From Limonium bicolor (lineage: Eukaryota > Streptophyta > Magnoliopsida > Caryophyllales > Plumbaginaceae), in contig CM041779.1 of NCBI GenBank assembly GCA_023374045.1, positions 269,603,062-269,667,061 of the forward strand: 64,000 bases of DNA, read 5' to 3'. Made by a program: the position numbers and the translations under genes. Position 1 is the first letter of the stretch. Every line of letters begins with the position of its first letter. Shown here in pieces: positions 10,539 through 22,924 of the stretch. The notes under the pieces are model-generated. The model made no database searches. It saw only the letters and a program-made list of their open reading frames with translations, and was not told the DNA's origin.

Positions 10539-13267
10539 CCTTGGGATAAAGGGTGTGAGATAGTACCGTGAGGAATAATAAGTTGGTTTTTGCTTGGACC
10601 GTCGAAGGGCGTTATCAACTGTCCAAACTTATAGTAACTACAAATTATGACCTGCCTAAATGACGAGCAGATGTCATGAAATGGAATATATTAATTAATA
10701 TAAAACACTTAAGACTACATGAATTGTCAAAAGGGTTGGTTGAAGAGCAAACACTGAATTTTATGGGATACCCAGGCACCGAGCTTACCGCCCAGTGCGG
10801 GACTGGAAAATCTTACAAATCCTTATTAACTTCGCGAGAAGATAGTGTGAAACCTTGAAATATGACAATAAAGAAATAGAATCTCAAAATATATAAATAA
10901 AAATCCATCATGGATAAGCACGGGTTTTAAATACCTGAGCAAATACCACGGGTCTCAGCTAGTATCAATATAGTGACAGTGCTGGACTCCTAATTAATAA
11001 AGGGAAGCGAACAAACTTTGAATCTATATTTTCTGAAGTCGGGAGAACTACCTAATTAGCAATACAAAATGCTATATATATATATAATTTGGAGGTTGTA
11101 AACCTAAAATGTTGAGGAGTATTGATACATTTCAGAGGGCTAAGTATCATTAAATATACCTACCCTATTTTGAGGCTCATGTCCTACACTATCATTATGG
11201 TTCTGAACGAGCATATGTCTTCTATGACAGCTCAATTTATGAATGCGAATAAAGAGCGCAAGAAATCAAATAAGGTTAATCCCCTATGTAATATAAATTT
11301 TAATATAAACATGGTAACGAATAACTCTCCTGACACTTACAATAGAGGTAGTATAAGTTATATCAAGAGTTGAATTAATATATACCCTAAAAGTGAGTGG
11401 AAGTTAAATTTAAAAGTAGGAAAACATACCCCTTGGCTTGTAACAATTGTTTTATACGTAAATCTTCCTAACGTTATATACTAATCCCTGTGATTCTCGA
11501 TCCTCTATTTGATACACCTAATCGACCTATTTTTGGAAGCCATTGAGCTTGTGGATTAACCACGTTTCTAAGAGATAAAAACAAACAATAAGCTTTGATT
11601 GTCCTGTTACCAAACCGTAGGATTCAAACTGGAAACCCTTAGTTTGAGATGGTACTAATATTAAGAGATACTTAACCTAGGCTGAACATATGGTTCACCT
11701 GATTCATGGAGTTTAAATGGAATAATAAAAAGCCAAGCTTTAAGGTGGAGGAAATAATACTTTATGGAACTGTAATTGTTGATCGAGTTATGAAAACTTT
11801 TCCTTAGAGTCTAACTGTGACTGTCTTTGTTCTATGTAATGATAACTAAATGTAGGCAATAATCAAACCCTGGTGAGTTAAATACTTGATGAGCCTCTTT
11901 AAGAGAAGAGGGTATTCTAAGGTATCCTAGTCCATAACTGAATTTATTACTTGTATGATGGATTTAAGAGTTAAAATGATTGATGGATATAATTATTAGA
12001 CAGTATGTGCCTAGATGTTTAAATAAGAATTTACCGTTTATGCCAAGAGGAAAAACTGGCTTCCCCGCTTGATGATTTGACCAAAGGAATATGGTTCCGG
12101 GGATTTGGTAATACACTAGATTCGAGTATAGATTATAACAGATATTGGATTAGTTGTATAGTGGTCAAGAGAAAACGTAGTACTCACCACGTAACAAAGT
12201 TTGATAAGATAAAATTTGGAAAATGACAATTATGTGATTGTTTGATATTTGACGTGGGAGGTCGAACTTGATCCTGGTCAGATCAGGGAAAACCAAACAC
12301 AAAATGGAGTGGAAGGATAGTTCAACATTGACGCTGACCCCATCAGGGTTGAATGATTCCTGAGACTCCCTACAAGTGGTCACAAATCTCTATGATAAGT
12401 AAATATTTATTCTTAATTTTAATATAAAATTTGATTAATGAAGTATATGGGTTGTAGAAAGTGAAAGTTAAGAATTAAGCTGTCCAGGTTATCCTGAAGA
12501 GATTAAATAGCTAACACGACTTCAGGTATGTCGTAAAAATAGTCAACTGTGAAGGGAATAATAACTGTTATTATACATGAGCCATATTAATAAGTTAAAA
12601 ATGAGATTAAGAGACATTTACCTATAATAAAAGCATTCTCAAGCTACCTTCTAAGTTATGGTCGTATTGCCATCTGGAGGGAAAGATCGACTCTCATGTC
12701 TTTCTTTATAAATTCAAACCCAATATATTAAATGGGAACCTACCTATAAGCATGGTAGAATATAAAGAGTAGAAATATTATACTAATACTCACATGAGTT
12801 GATTCACAACCGCAAGAACATGTTCAATTGAGAGGAAATTGTACCTTGTTAGAAACCTTAGCAGGAACCCTACTGTGGTATACCTGATGAACAGACGATA
12901 GTAATCGTGTATGTACTACCGACAAATGGTGAATCAATAATATCAAGAAATCTTTCTATATTATACATAAGATGCACGGCTAGACCATAACTCACACTTT
13001 ACATTAAAAATGAAAACCGTATATGGTGACAGTAAACTCAAATACCAGAATCACAAGATGATGACCTGAAGATCAAAGAGAGGGATTTTAAGTATGCCCC
13101 AATATTAATACAAAATCCGAGCGCCGACGATTACAACTACAAGAGGCGATTAATGGAAGTGTGTTACACACGATAGTTTAAACAAGCCATGAGATAATAT
13201 CGGCAACGTACAAGATGGTAGATCACCTTCACCCATACATACGGGATTCAAATATAAAAACATACTA
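10539..13267 (+). other. Unassigned interior of element A where protease-RT-RNase H would be expected
   Basis: These 2.7 kb between the ALKBH remnant and the integrase tail show no protease, reverse transcriptase or RNase H motif that I can recognise. I looked for DTGA- and YVDD-like signatures and the PATFQ block. Only 60-83 aa ORFs occur, AT-rich and unlike known families. The stretch may be heavily decayed pol, a replacement sequence, or more captured host DNA. Confidence 0.5.
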
Positions 13268-13721
13268 ATGCACTATGGAACATGTCAGAGAAAGCATAGA
13301 TTCTTGGGTAGGAGAGACCTCGAGTTCGCAGTAGGCGATCGAGTCTTCCTTAGAGTTTCACTTATGAAGGGAGTTTTTAGATTTGGGCAGAAGGGCAAGC
13401 TTAGCCCGAAGTATGTAGGACCGTACCTTATTACGGAGCGAGTGGGCCCATTAGCCTACAGATTAGATTTACCTGTTGAGCTTGGGAAAGTGCACAATGT
13501 GTTTCACATTCTCAACTAAAGCAGTATGTGCCGCACCCGTCACATATCTTAGAGTCGAGACACTCAAGCTAGATCCTACACTTAGAAATGAGGAGACCCC
13601 AGTTCGCATTTTAGACTCCAAGACTAGGGAGAGCAGAAACAAGACCATTAGAATGGTCAAGGTTCTATGGACAAACTACGGCATTGAGGAGGCGACATGG
13701 GAGTTAGAAGACTCCATGTGA
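13268..13721 (+). pseudogene. Element A integrase C-terminus with chromodomain-like tail (frameshifted)
   Basis: Two overlapping frames together give the end of a chromovirus pol. Frame one (13268-13519) has RRDLEFAVGDRVFLRV, GKLSPKYVGPY and HNVFHIL, the GPY/F module of gypsy integrases. Frame two (from about 13500 to the stop at 13719-13721) has ETPVRILDSK, VKVLWTNYGIEEATWE and ends EDSM, the chromodomain-like tail that targets chromatin. A frameshift near 13505-13520 joins them. The catalytic integrase core is missing upstream. The tail places element A in the chromovirus (Tekay-like) branch. Confidence 0.85.
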
Positions 13722-14370
13722 GACAAGTATCCAGCACTTTTCTCTTAGTTTTGTGTATACTTGTGGAGGGTACGTGGGCGTAACCCTTTTTAAGGGGGGT
13801 ATAGCACCACATGCGACTTACATATCTGCAGTCTATACTGGTTTTGTATTGGTTGTTTGTGTTTGATTGTTGCGCATGTGTGCAATTGGTTGAATGGTTA
13901 TGGATGTGTCCTATGTGATACTTGAATGGTTATGGTTGTGTTCTATGTAACACTTGGTATGGATGTGTTCTATGTAACACTTGGATGGTTAATAAAAGTA
14001 CACTTATTTACCTTACAGTATATTCATTCCTACTGCAATCACACAAGAGATTTACTGCCAAGGGTTTACGCCTCTGCACTCTGTAGGATTGAGTGTTTTG
14101 GTATTGCACTTGTGCAGTAATGACCTAGTGGGATAGCTAGGAAGTTGGGACACTTATTTACTTTACAGTATTTATCAAGTTACTTATGCTATGATTACAT
14201 TGATTATCATGAGTAATAATATGTGTGTATGAATTGCATACACATGGATTACAGATGGACTGTAGAGATGTCGATATAGACACCCAGGAATGATAAGTAT
14301 ACAGGGAATAGATATGAGGAACTTGATTCCATTGGATATGTAAGTAGAAGTTATGACTTTGGGACGAAGT
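13722..14370 (+). other. Element A 3' untranslated region with a duplicated polypurine tract
   Basis: A first purine tract, TTTTAAGGGGGGTATAG (13787-13804), lies 60-80 nt after the pol stop where chromoviruses usually place the PPT. Another near-identical tract abuts the 3' LTR. The 570 bp between them contain short repeats of a TTCTATGTAACACTTG phrase (13930-13985). No gene is seen. Confidence 0.6.
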
Positions 14371-14389
14371 CCTTTTAAGGGGGGTAGAC
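14371..14389 (+). other. Polypurine tract of element A
   Basis: CCTTTTAAGGGGGGTAGAC immediately precedes the 3' LTR start TGAAATACCCC at 14390. This is the expected priming site for plus-strand DNA synthesis. Confidence 0.85.
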
Positions 14390-17300
14390 TGAAATACCCC
14401 TAACCTTTAAATAATTAAATAAAGGGAAATATAAATTATTTGGGGGATTATTAAACCCTGAGAAAAGTATATAAACAGTTAAGCGTTAAAAACACACCTA
14501 AACTCCTTAAGGTCATAAACGAGCGTTAAGCCGAACCTTAAGCAAAACAAGTTATATAAGCTATAAACTTCATATGAAATTAATCAAGGATCATTATATG
14601 ACCCTTAGAACACAAGTCCTCAGTTAGAACTGAGTAAAAATACAATATGCCCGAGAGTTCCCTTAAGGGCACGAAAGACCCGAAAGTCCCGGAAATAATT
14701 TATAAAATGAAATAAAGGGTTACACTTCATTCCAAATACACCATAACACTTTAATAAACATATAAGATGAAGTTCTCATGCTAAATTCCCAGTTAAATAC
14801 AAAGTGCTCGGAAGTTCCCAATGAGGGCCCCATAAAGGCCCGGGAATGCCCCGGAGGAGTGCCGAGGTGGCACAAAGTCCTATATAATTCATTATAAGAA
14901 TTCCTAACATCATTATTCAATATTCTAAAGATAATGCTCGAGCTACTTTCTCAAAAATAAACAAAGTACTCGGAACGCTCCTATTTTGCCCCGGGAGTGT
15001 TCCGGTAGCCCGGAAATTGAGTTGTGAGTTGATAAAACCCCATATAACTCAATGTAACACCTTAAAATATTATTATTGACTATAAACAATGTTTATAAAC
15101 ACATGGAACTCATAGCGGCTACTTAATTTCTAGAAAATCCTTAAAGCACAAAAACGCACCTTCGGGTGTCACAAAAACGCGTTCTACGCAATTACCTTTA
15201 AGTTTTTGAGGAGCCATGAGTTGATAATCTTAAAAGGGGATAAATTTACCATCTAAATAAATTAATTCCAGTGCTAAAATTATAGCATAAACAGGGCCGA
15301 TTTTATCACCAAAAAGGTACCTAAAATCAGCATTTTTACCTTAGAACTTTCATCTTTTACCTTGGTATAATTGTACAAATTAAATGTTGGTACCTATTAC
15401 ATGTTATAATATGGTCTTAATACAATATAGAGTGACAGGAATAAAATTAAAAATCAGTCCCAATTATCCTCTATATTGGGCGCCATTTTAAGTGTCATTT
15501 GACTTGATTTTGGCTAAAATAAGTATCTTATGGAATGATGACTCACCTAGAACATGCCATGTGGTATAGTGTCAAATAAATCAGTCAAAGAAGGCTCCCA
15601 TTACCGTAAGACCTGCAAAAAACAAGAATAGATTAGCTTTTGAAAAGCAAAGGAAATTAAATACATGAAAAGTAAATGTAGACTTGTATAATGTAAGGTG
15701 GAGACTAAATAAATCAAGCAGCCCATGTGCTATCTTTTAGCTGCCGATTTTCATACAGAAAAAGGGGAGATTGATTGCTGTCTACCTAGTCAATAAAGCA
15801 ACTACTTAACTAAGCATAATTCATTGTCAAATATAGACAAAAACCATGTGCATACAAACAGCACCATTGCCGATTTTGTGTAGGAAAAGAAGGTCTTGAT
15901 TTCCTCATAAAAATTAAACTAAGGTACCTACCCACCTAGCATGTTCTCTTGTCTCAAAATAAACAAAAATCAGTTGGCACCTACAGCTTATACATCCAAG
16001 AACACAAGGAAAAGAAGGAAAGATTAGCATGGCAATTAGCTTAGAAAATTCAAAGTAGAACACCTACCTACCCTTGCTCTTGTCTTCTTCCTTCAAGTGG
16101 TCAAACAAAGACTTCCAATTTCCTTATCAATCAGCTGAAACCTAGCATGAATAATGGGCATTTTCTTGAGCCAAACAATTAAATAATAAACAAAGAAAGA
16201 CTAAACAATTTGACAATTATTGAGTCAAAATAATTCCACCCTTTGCCTTCCTTTTTTCCTACGTGAGTTAGGCTTCATTCTTCCTTTGCCCACTCCATTG
16301 CCGATTGGTAAGGCTTCCAAACTCTCTCTCTTTTCTTCTTCATTTGTTAGTTAATTCCTTAGAGCTTCAAAGCTCCATTAATGGTGTTCTAAGTTCTAAC
16401 ACCATTTCTATGTAATTTCCTAGTTAAATCTACTAAGTCTTGAAGCAAGAAATAATCCTAGCAACCTTGCTAAAATTGCCAAGCTTTAGTGCTCCAAGGA
16501 GGTTCCTAGATTCAACAACAACACAAGGAACAACAAGACCAAGTTAAGGTATATTTTCATGTTGAAAATCCTAGTAAAATATCTTAAGGCATTTTTGAAA
16601 ATTAGGAACTTCTAAACCTATGTTCTCTTCATTATTTCATGAAGGAAACTTGGATCTACAATCATCCCAAGGTGTACCGAAAATTCCTTGAAAAATACCT
16701 AAGGTAAACTCTTGTAAAAACTACTCCAAATCTTATTTATAAATCCTAGTTAGAAGTCTAACAAAAGGATCTCCTAAATATATACAAGGAGGCTGAAAGT
16801 TCTTCATCAAGAAAGCATTTGGAGAGCTTGGAATTCAAGGAGAAATCAAGTACAAGAATTATCTTGATTTAAGAAGTAAGTTCTATAATTAAGGTTTATT
16901 AAGTTTAAGCTTGATTTAAGCTTCAAACTTTGGTATAAAAATTATGTATGAGCCTTAGTAATATTAAGGCCGAAAATATTAGGTTAAAATGTCAAGAAAA
17001 TAATTTATAACATATAAGGTAAGATTATTACCTTAAGGTATTAATTTGTGTCACAAAAATTAAATTATGATACCTATAAATATAGGCCGAAATATATAAG
17101 GATAAAATGTTATATTTTGAGTTTATAATCATTCTAAGTCATTAGCATAATTTTTAGAAGTGTTATATGGCTTATATACATTTATATGTACATATTATAA
17201 AGTTTAAATCAAGTTTTAAAACTATATGGTAAAGATATATTAAAGCCGAGAATGAAATGTATTATTTGGGGATTTTTGAAGTGTATAAGTATATTAGCAT

Positions 17301-19891
17301 ATATTATAAATTTTGGGAATATTAAAAATAGCTACAGGTATTTTAAATGGCTAGTTTAATAAGTTATGGGGCTAAAATGTAAATTTTGAAAAGTTTGGTG
17401 TATTAAAAATAAAAGCCGAGAGCTTAAGGGTCTATTTGGCATAATTATAATATAAGGTAGGAATTAATATTATGAATTTTGGTGAATTTAAATAAGTGTT
17501 TAAGTGTTAAAATAACATTTCATAAAGTTTTGGGGCTATTTTGTAATTATTGAGAAGTTTGGAGTATAACCGAGAGTACCCATGATCTTATGGGTATATT
17601 AAAGTATTAATCATGAAATTAAGTCTTGGTCAAAGTGTTGACCAAAAACTTTGGGTTAAAATGATTTATGACATAAAATATTAAGTTTATAAAAGCTTTG
17701 GGGTGAAAATATGATTTAAGAAAGTATATTAATGAAATCGAATTAAACATGGGCCAAAAGTGTAATTTGTAGAAATATAAGGGCCATTTCGGTTATTAAG
17801 ATAATTTAATATTAAAACTATAGTTTATAAGTTAATATGTAACTTATATAAGTTTTGGGGTTATTATGTAATTTATGAAAGATATTTGTAAAACCGAATT
17901 AGCAAGGGGGCGAAATGGTAAATTACGAAAATATAAGTGTTCACTTGGTTATTTAAGAAATTAAGTATTAAAACTATAGTTTATAAGTTAATATGTAACT
18001 TATATAAAGTTTTGGGATTAAATTGTAAATAAAGAAAAGGTATATGTCAAGACCGAAAATAATTGTGGTCATGTGGTAATTTATAAAAGTTAATATACTA
18101 GTTTTAGAATTTCCGAAAATTAATATGGGTATTTAGTAAATTATAAAGGTTATATGGTTATTTGGTAATTTTTAAAAGTTGTTGGGTACAAAATATAAAT
18201 ACCAAACTAGTATGGTTGGTTTTGTAATTTAATAAAGGAAGGAATTAAGACTATGTATTATGATACATTATGGAGTATAATATAAGGTTTATAAAATAAT
18301 TGTGGTTATAATAAAAATAACCAAAGGATATTGATATATGGACTAAGTGAAATTAATTATGAATATATGATTTATGAAATAAAGATATACGGTACAATGG
18401 AAATTCATTATCACATGTGAATACTACATAAAATAACGAACTGATGAACTACCTAGAACCACTGTTAAATAACAGGGGGAAATAAAGAACATACAGAGTT
18501 AGTATACTACGAGTATAAACTCTACAGTGACAGTACTGTAATATTTAGTGAATAGTTGTATTAATGTTACCCGGTATTGCTTGTATATATAACAGCGTAC
18601 GGGAAGGAATTACTGAACGTGAATTTGTCAAGCTAGCAGTTATCACGGTGAACGGTATGTTAATTGTGTGGTCTGAATGTCCTAAGGATTTTCCTAAGGT
18701 CCAGACGTGTGTGTTTAATTGTTAAGAGTGATATCTGTGATTTATGTATATTGTATACTGTATTGCTCGGCACCACTGCGTTTTATTTTACGCGAACGTC
18801 TTATGACTGGAAGTTTATACATCTAAACTGGAACAAGACTAACTAACCTTTAGGTATTATTGAACCTAACTGATGGTCAACTGTTATAATCTTAACTCAA
18901 GGATTGGTTATTGTATCACTGACTAAAGGGCTAATTTATAAAGAGAGGAATCCAGACTGTTTTGACTTTCTGGTTGCGCATCGTGATCACTACGAGAGAC
19001 TTCAATGGGGAGTCACTCAAGGGAATCCATTGTCCACATTCGACGATGGCAGAGGGCACTAACGTTGGTGCACAGGTTCGACCGGATCGGTCAGTATATT
19101 ATCCAGGGCCATAAGGTCAGCTGGTAACGGTTCCTTTGGAACCCAGGGGACATACTGTCCATCGATAAGTTTTTAAGGGTTGTCTTAACATGACGCCCGA
19201 GGTGGAAGTTAATTGGAAAAGGTTAAGTGATTGGTTTAAAGGATAAGGGCCAGGTGGCCAACTAACAAGTACAGTTAATTAATACGCGTATCTTGTTTGG
19301 TTATTGTTATGGATTATTGGTGATTGATTATCTGGTTGTTGTTAGTATTATGTGATGAGATTTGTAAGTGAACTGTTATGTGTTTGTTTAGCATTTACAG
19401 TTATTACTGTTATTATTGTAAACCGGTATTTCATGTAAAGAATCTAATATCAAGATGGCTAAAATGACTTAAGGAATCTAGATGACTTAGGTCTACATTT
19501 AGCATACCAGCATTTCGATTGCTGAGCCCTTCAGTGGGCAAAACATTTCAGGTTACTGAAGACTCAAGCCGGAGTGTAGGGCATAGGGTAGCTGATGTGT
19601 TTTAATAAACACTCTGTAGTTTTATTTATGTTTTGTATTAAGGAGATTGTTGTATTCAGTTAGTTGCTCATTTAGCTTGGAGTTGGTTTGTAATAATTAG
19701 AGTGCTCAGTATCTGTTCATCACAGCGTGAGGAGTTGAGATTGTTGGAAGGAGTAAGGATGCCTTGTTACTCACAAGGGTGAGTAACGGCGTGTAACACC
19801 AAGGTAGATAGTTTTATTTTCCGCTGCAAATTGTTATTTATTATACTACGACTTGCGACGTTATTACAGGTTTAGGAATATGGGTGTTACA
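14390..19891 (+). mobile_element. Element A: complete 3' LTR (5.5 kb)
   Basis: It runs from TGAAATACCCC directly after the PPT to GGGTGTTACA at 19891. At 5502 bp it is unusually long. The last 3.4 kb match the 5' LTR remnant (2845-8246); the first 2.1 kb have no partner in the window. It provides the empty sites for the Stowaway and CACTA insertions seen in the 5' copy. Downstream the sequence changes abruptly to the end of element B's pol, so A inserted into B. The predicted 5-bp target is CATAT (19892-19896). No convincing ORF lies in it. Confidence 0.9.
18584..18592 (+). promoter_or_regulatory. Putative TATA box of A's 3' LTR
   Basis: TATATATAA, the same site as in the 5' LTR (6940-6948), 1.3 kb before the LTR end. 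Confidence 0.4.
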
Positions 19892-19893
19892 CA

Positions 19894-20028
19894 TATGGTG
19901 CGATCAAACTGAAAAACGTGAAAGGCGAGACATTCATGGTCAACGGGTCTAGGTTGAAGCACTACCTAGGAGGCGACATCGAGAAGGTGGAGGCACGTCC
20001 TCTCTACTTACAAGAGCCCCAGGTTTGA
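19894..20028 (+). pseudogene. Element B: last 44 codons of pol (integrase C-terminus)
   Basis: The open frame begins immediately after A's LTR and ends at TGA 20026-20028. It reads YGAIKLKNVKGETFMVNGS and RLKHYLGGDI, matching the end of element C's integrase ([30 protein letters not shown] at about 35150-35240). It is therefore the C-terminal tail of an Athila-lineage pol whose remainder was displaced leftwards, outside the window, when element A inserted. Sixteen nucleotides after the stop begins the two-hairpin module found in B, C and D. Confidence 0.85.
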
Positions 20029-20043
20029 TCTAACCCTTACTAT

Positions 20044-20095
20044 GGTCTAGCCAAAGACCTTAAAAAGACGGGCAGCTTTCCGGGAGGCAACCCGG
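20044..20095 (+). other. Post-pol twin hairpin, element B
   Basis: Hairpin 1 is GGTCT-AGCCAA-AGACC (20044-20059). GGGCAGC follows, then hairpin 2, CCGGG-AGGCAA-CCCGG (20080-20095). Both loops are identical in elements C and D while the stems differ by compensatory changes. The module starts 16 nt after the pol stop codon. Confidence 0.8.
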
Positions 20096-21544
20096 ACTCC
20101 TTTCCATCTCTTTACGTAAGTTTAATATAGTAATGTGTGAAATCCTTTTGCATGAGTAGTTGTATATTTTAGCTGTTTCGGCATGATTTTGTGGTTTCTA
20201 TGGTCTTATGATGACTGTTAATGTTTTGAGGAGAAAAACTAAAGAATTGGGGCAGTGTTCTTGCCGACCGACCCACTCTGGGTCGGTCTAGCTTATTTTT
20301 CACAGAGTAAACCTTCTGGAACCGACCAACCCACAGCCCTGGGTCGGACCTGGGTCGGTCGGACTAAAATTTTTGAAGCCTAACTTTCTGGAATGGACCG
20401 ACCCACTATGGGTCGGTCAGGCTAAAATTTTTCGAAACTAAACATTCTGGAACCGACCGACCCACAGTCCTGGGCTGGGTCGGACCGGGGTCAGTCGGGT
20501 GAAAAAAAAAAATGCAGCATTTTTTCTATTCAAAAACCGATTTTTTTTCTTTCCTTTCCTTTCTTCTTTCCCTTCTCACCCGATACCCCGCATCCCCATC
20601 CTCCTGTCTCCCTCGCGCGTGTCGTCTCTCCCCAGTCCAGTGAACATGCCACCACCACCAGCCACCCTGTCCGGCCGCCTGCACCAGCCGCGCCTGCTGC
20701 GCTCCGTCCGTCGCCGCCGCGTGCACACCCCGCACCAGCGCCGCCCTCACTCACGCCAGCCACAACCCCAAACACCACTCCAATCCATAAACTCCCACAT
20801 TTCCCCAAATCCAATTTCTACCACTTTCAGCCCCGATTTGGCCTAACCTTTTGCTTAATTTCAGTAGCAAAACACTACGGTATATCAATCTACCATTAAT
20901 TTGTTACCTTTTCTAGTTTTTGAGCAATTTGCTCTTTGGGTCCCAATATGTGCGAGCCAAACGGGGCTTATGTTGAAAATTTTGATTTTTTTGCAAAATT
21001 TGGAAATTGGATAGATGCTCATGGAGTGTGTGTACAAATTGAATTTGAAAATGTGGCAATTTGGGGGCTTTCACATGATCTTTGGTGTTTTATGCTTAAA
21101 CTTCAATCATACTTTGTGCAGCACAAATTTCTGTCTTCAAAACATGCTACGGCTCTGTTGAATCTGCTGCTTCTATTGTGTTCCCCATTTAGTGTTCAAA
21201 TTGTCTAAGATCATGCACCAATATGTTTAGGGTGGAGTGGCTCCACATATGCTTACATGAATAAAATTGTCATTGTGCTGAGAAAACCTTAAACTTGATT
21301 TGGCTGTAATATATATTTGGGTCGGGGGACGCATTAACTGACAACCTTTTGGTTGAATTTGTGGAGGTTCTTAGAACCGGGGAAAGGGTAGAAAAACGGG
21401 GGAGACTCTACCTAAATTTTTACTTTTAGTGCACTATTATCTTTTATTTCTCTTATTTTTAATCTCCCATCTACCTCCATATCTGTTGTTTTCTGTTTCC
21501 TTTTGTGGTGTGTTTCTTTGTTTTCTTTTTGATGTTTCTTAACC
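20096..21544 (+). other. Element B post-pol spacer
   Basis: Non-coding leader between pol and the env-position ORF. It includes a hairpin array (20266-20500), a C-rich stretch at 20560-20770 that gives proline/arginine-rich spurious ORFs on both strands, and an AT-rich stretch with no feature I recognise. Confidence 0.6.
20266..20500 (+). repeat. Hairpin array GACCGACCCA/TGGGTCGGTC, element B post-pol
   Basis: Four modules. The first (20266-20288) is a perfect 10-bp stem with loop CTC. The others, at about 20325-20365, 20397-20419 and 20455-20498, are less regular and are preceded by TTCTGGAA. The same stem family occurs again in B's own 3' LTR at 43078-43260. Confidence 0.8.
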
Positions 21545-22066
21545 ATGAGTGGACGACCCAAATGAAACCCCAAGCGCAAGAGTAGCGCCAGTTCTTCTCA
21601 GGCGATCGAGCTCGCCCCCGTGCCTCCCAGTCACCCCTCGGGCTTTATCGACGACCGCTTCATCAGCGAGGAGGCCCGGAGCTGGTACAACCACCCTCGC
21701 GTTCGGGAATTTGTGCGAGAGCGCACTGTCGACACTGAACTCATCTCAGACCTTGGGCTTCAGGAGGTGATGGACCGCACCGGATGGGGGTGTGTCCTGA
21801 ACATGGGTGGCCAATACTGCCCTCGTCTGGTGAAAGAATTCTACGCCAATGCTACCATCGAGGCGGAATTCGGGACCACTATAGTTATCTCCCATGTCAA
21901 GGGCCTGCGCATCCGAATCACCATGGAGACCTTTCTACGCTACTTCCGACTCCCGGTCGAGGACCTCCAATACACTACCTGCATCTCTGTCGGCGATCTT
22001 GGCGCTCACCGGAGGCACTACTTAAGCACCCTCCCTCTCCAGCGTAGAAAGAAGAATCAGGATGGG
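21545..22066 (+). pseudogene. Element B env-position ORF, first part (Athila ORF / putative plant transposon protein domain)
   Basis: The frame from ATG 21545 is open for 174 codons except a TGA at codon 7 (AAA TGA AAC, probably a CGA arginine changed by deamination). It contains FIDDRFISEEARSWY and the hallmark PRLVKEFYANATIE, as in element C's ORF (FYPRLVKLFYANATV). This domain is typical of the extra ORF downstream of pol in Athila-lineage elements. Its function is unknown, and I see no signal peptide or membrane segment. The ORF is cut by element C at the duplicated ATGGG (22062-22066) and resumes at 40880. Confidence 0.8.
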
Positions 22067-22316
22067 TGATAAGTCAGGAATTTACCTATTTCTGCATGAT
22101 CTTTTAATACCGAATTCTTTGCTATTTACTGCTAAATTCCTGTCTTTTAAGTGTTTTTATGTCTCTTGCTGCAATTGTCTTCTTTTATGGCTTTTATGTG
22201 CTTTTTCAGGTATTTAATCTCAAAAGAAACATGTTCATATCATTGTTGGAGACCATAGTTTTTCAAACAAGCTAAATGGAGTCAGGAAAGTCATCTCTCG
22301 ACCTAAATTCAGATAT

Positions 22317-22645
22317 GGTCCGGGACTTGTTGCATAACTTAAGTCCCGGACCACAAATTGACTTCACTCTCGGCTTAAATACAGGTATGGTCTGGGACCT
22401 TATACACAACTTAAGTCCCGGACCACACAAGAAGCTGCTCTCGACCTGTTTCTACACCATGGTCTGGGACTTTATACAAACCTTAAGTCCCGGACCACAA
22501 AGCAGAGCAATTCGCGAATCAAATTCAGGCATGGTCCAGGACTTTATACAAGGCCTAAGTCCCGGACCACATAAAGACGCCAACTCTCGACCCATTTCAA
22601 TGCTATGGTCCGGGACTTCACACAGGACTTAAGTCCCGGACCATA
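22317..22645 (+). repeat. Five-unit 72-bp hairpin array in C's 5' LTR
   Basis: Each unit contains GGTCCGGGACTT, a 10-14 nt loop and AAGTCCCGGACC. Units start near 22317, 22389, 22461, 22533 and 22605, a regular 72-bp period. The right arm is almost invariant; the left arm shows occasional C-to-T or G-to-A changes. The sequence between hairpins varies but often includes CTCTCGACC. Confidence 0.9.
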
Positions 22646-22916
22646 CTGCTGAAAGCGACAGTCTGAAGCGTGCGAACGTGAAGAGAAGAGATTTATTCTC
22701 TTCATAATTAAACTGCCGCCCATGCACTACCAATTTCCTTTCCAGCTTTATCTTCCACACTCGTTTTTGTCCCTTTCACTGCTACTTTCCATCCTCATCT
22801 CCACTAATCTAATCATCTCCCTAAATCCAGCAAAAACACTCACGTAAACACCCACCATTCCACTTACAAATTCCACCACCAGGCCTCTCCTGCTACGTAC
22901 TCATCAAATGAAGTTC

Positions 22917-22924
22917 TATAAATA
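22917..22924 (+). promoter_or_regulatory. TATA box of C's 5' LTR
   Basis: TATAAATA in TTCTATAAATAGAACTC, followed about 30-50 nt later by a pyrimidine-rich start-like stretch. It is conserved in the 3' LTR at 39860-39867. Confidence 0.65.

Noticed and set aside
10676..11373. Short ORFs between the ALKBH remnant and the integrase tail as further captured genes
   Set aside because: No motif recognised in any frame; kept only as an unassigned region.
20499..20846. Arg/Pro-rich ORF and two Gly-rich minus-strand ORFs in B's spacer
   Set aside because: GC-rich compositional ORFs on both strands with no family resemblance.
22276..22632. 118 aa ORF in C's 5' LTR (and its copy at 39220)
   Set aside because: It is a frame through the 72-bp hairpin array (recurring SPGP motifs), not a gene.
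22317..22645. CRISPR-like array (regular repeats with variable spacers)
   Set aside because: Plant nuclear DNA inside an LTR; the units are long palindromes and no cas-like genes are present.
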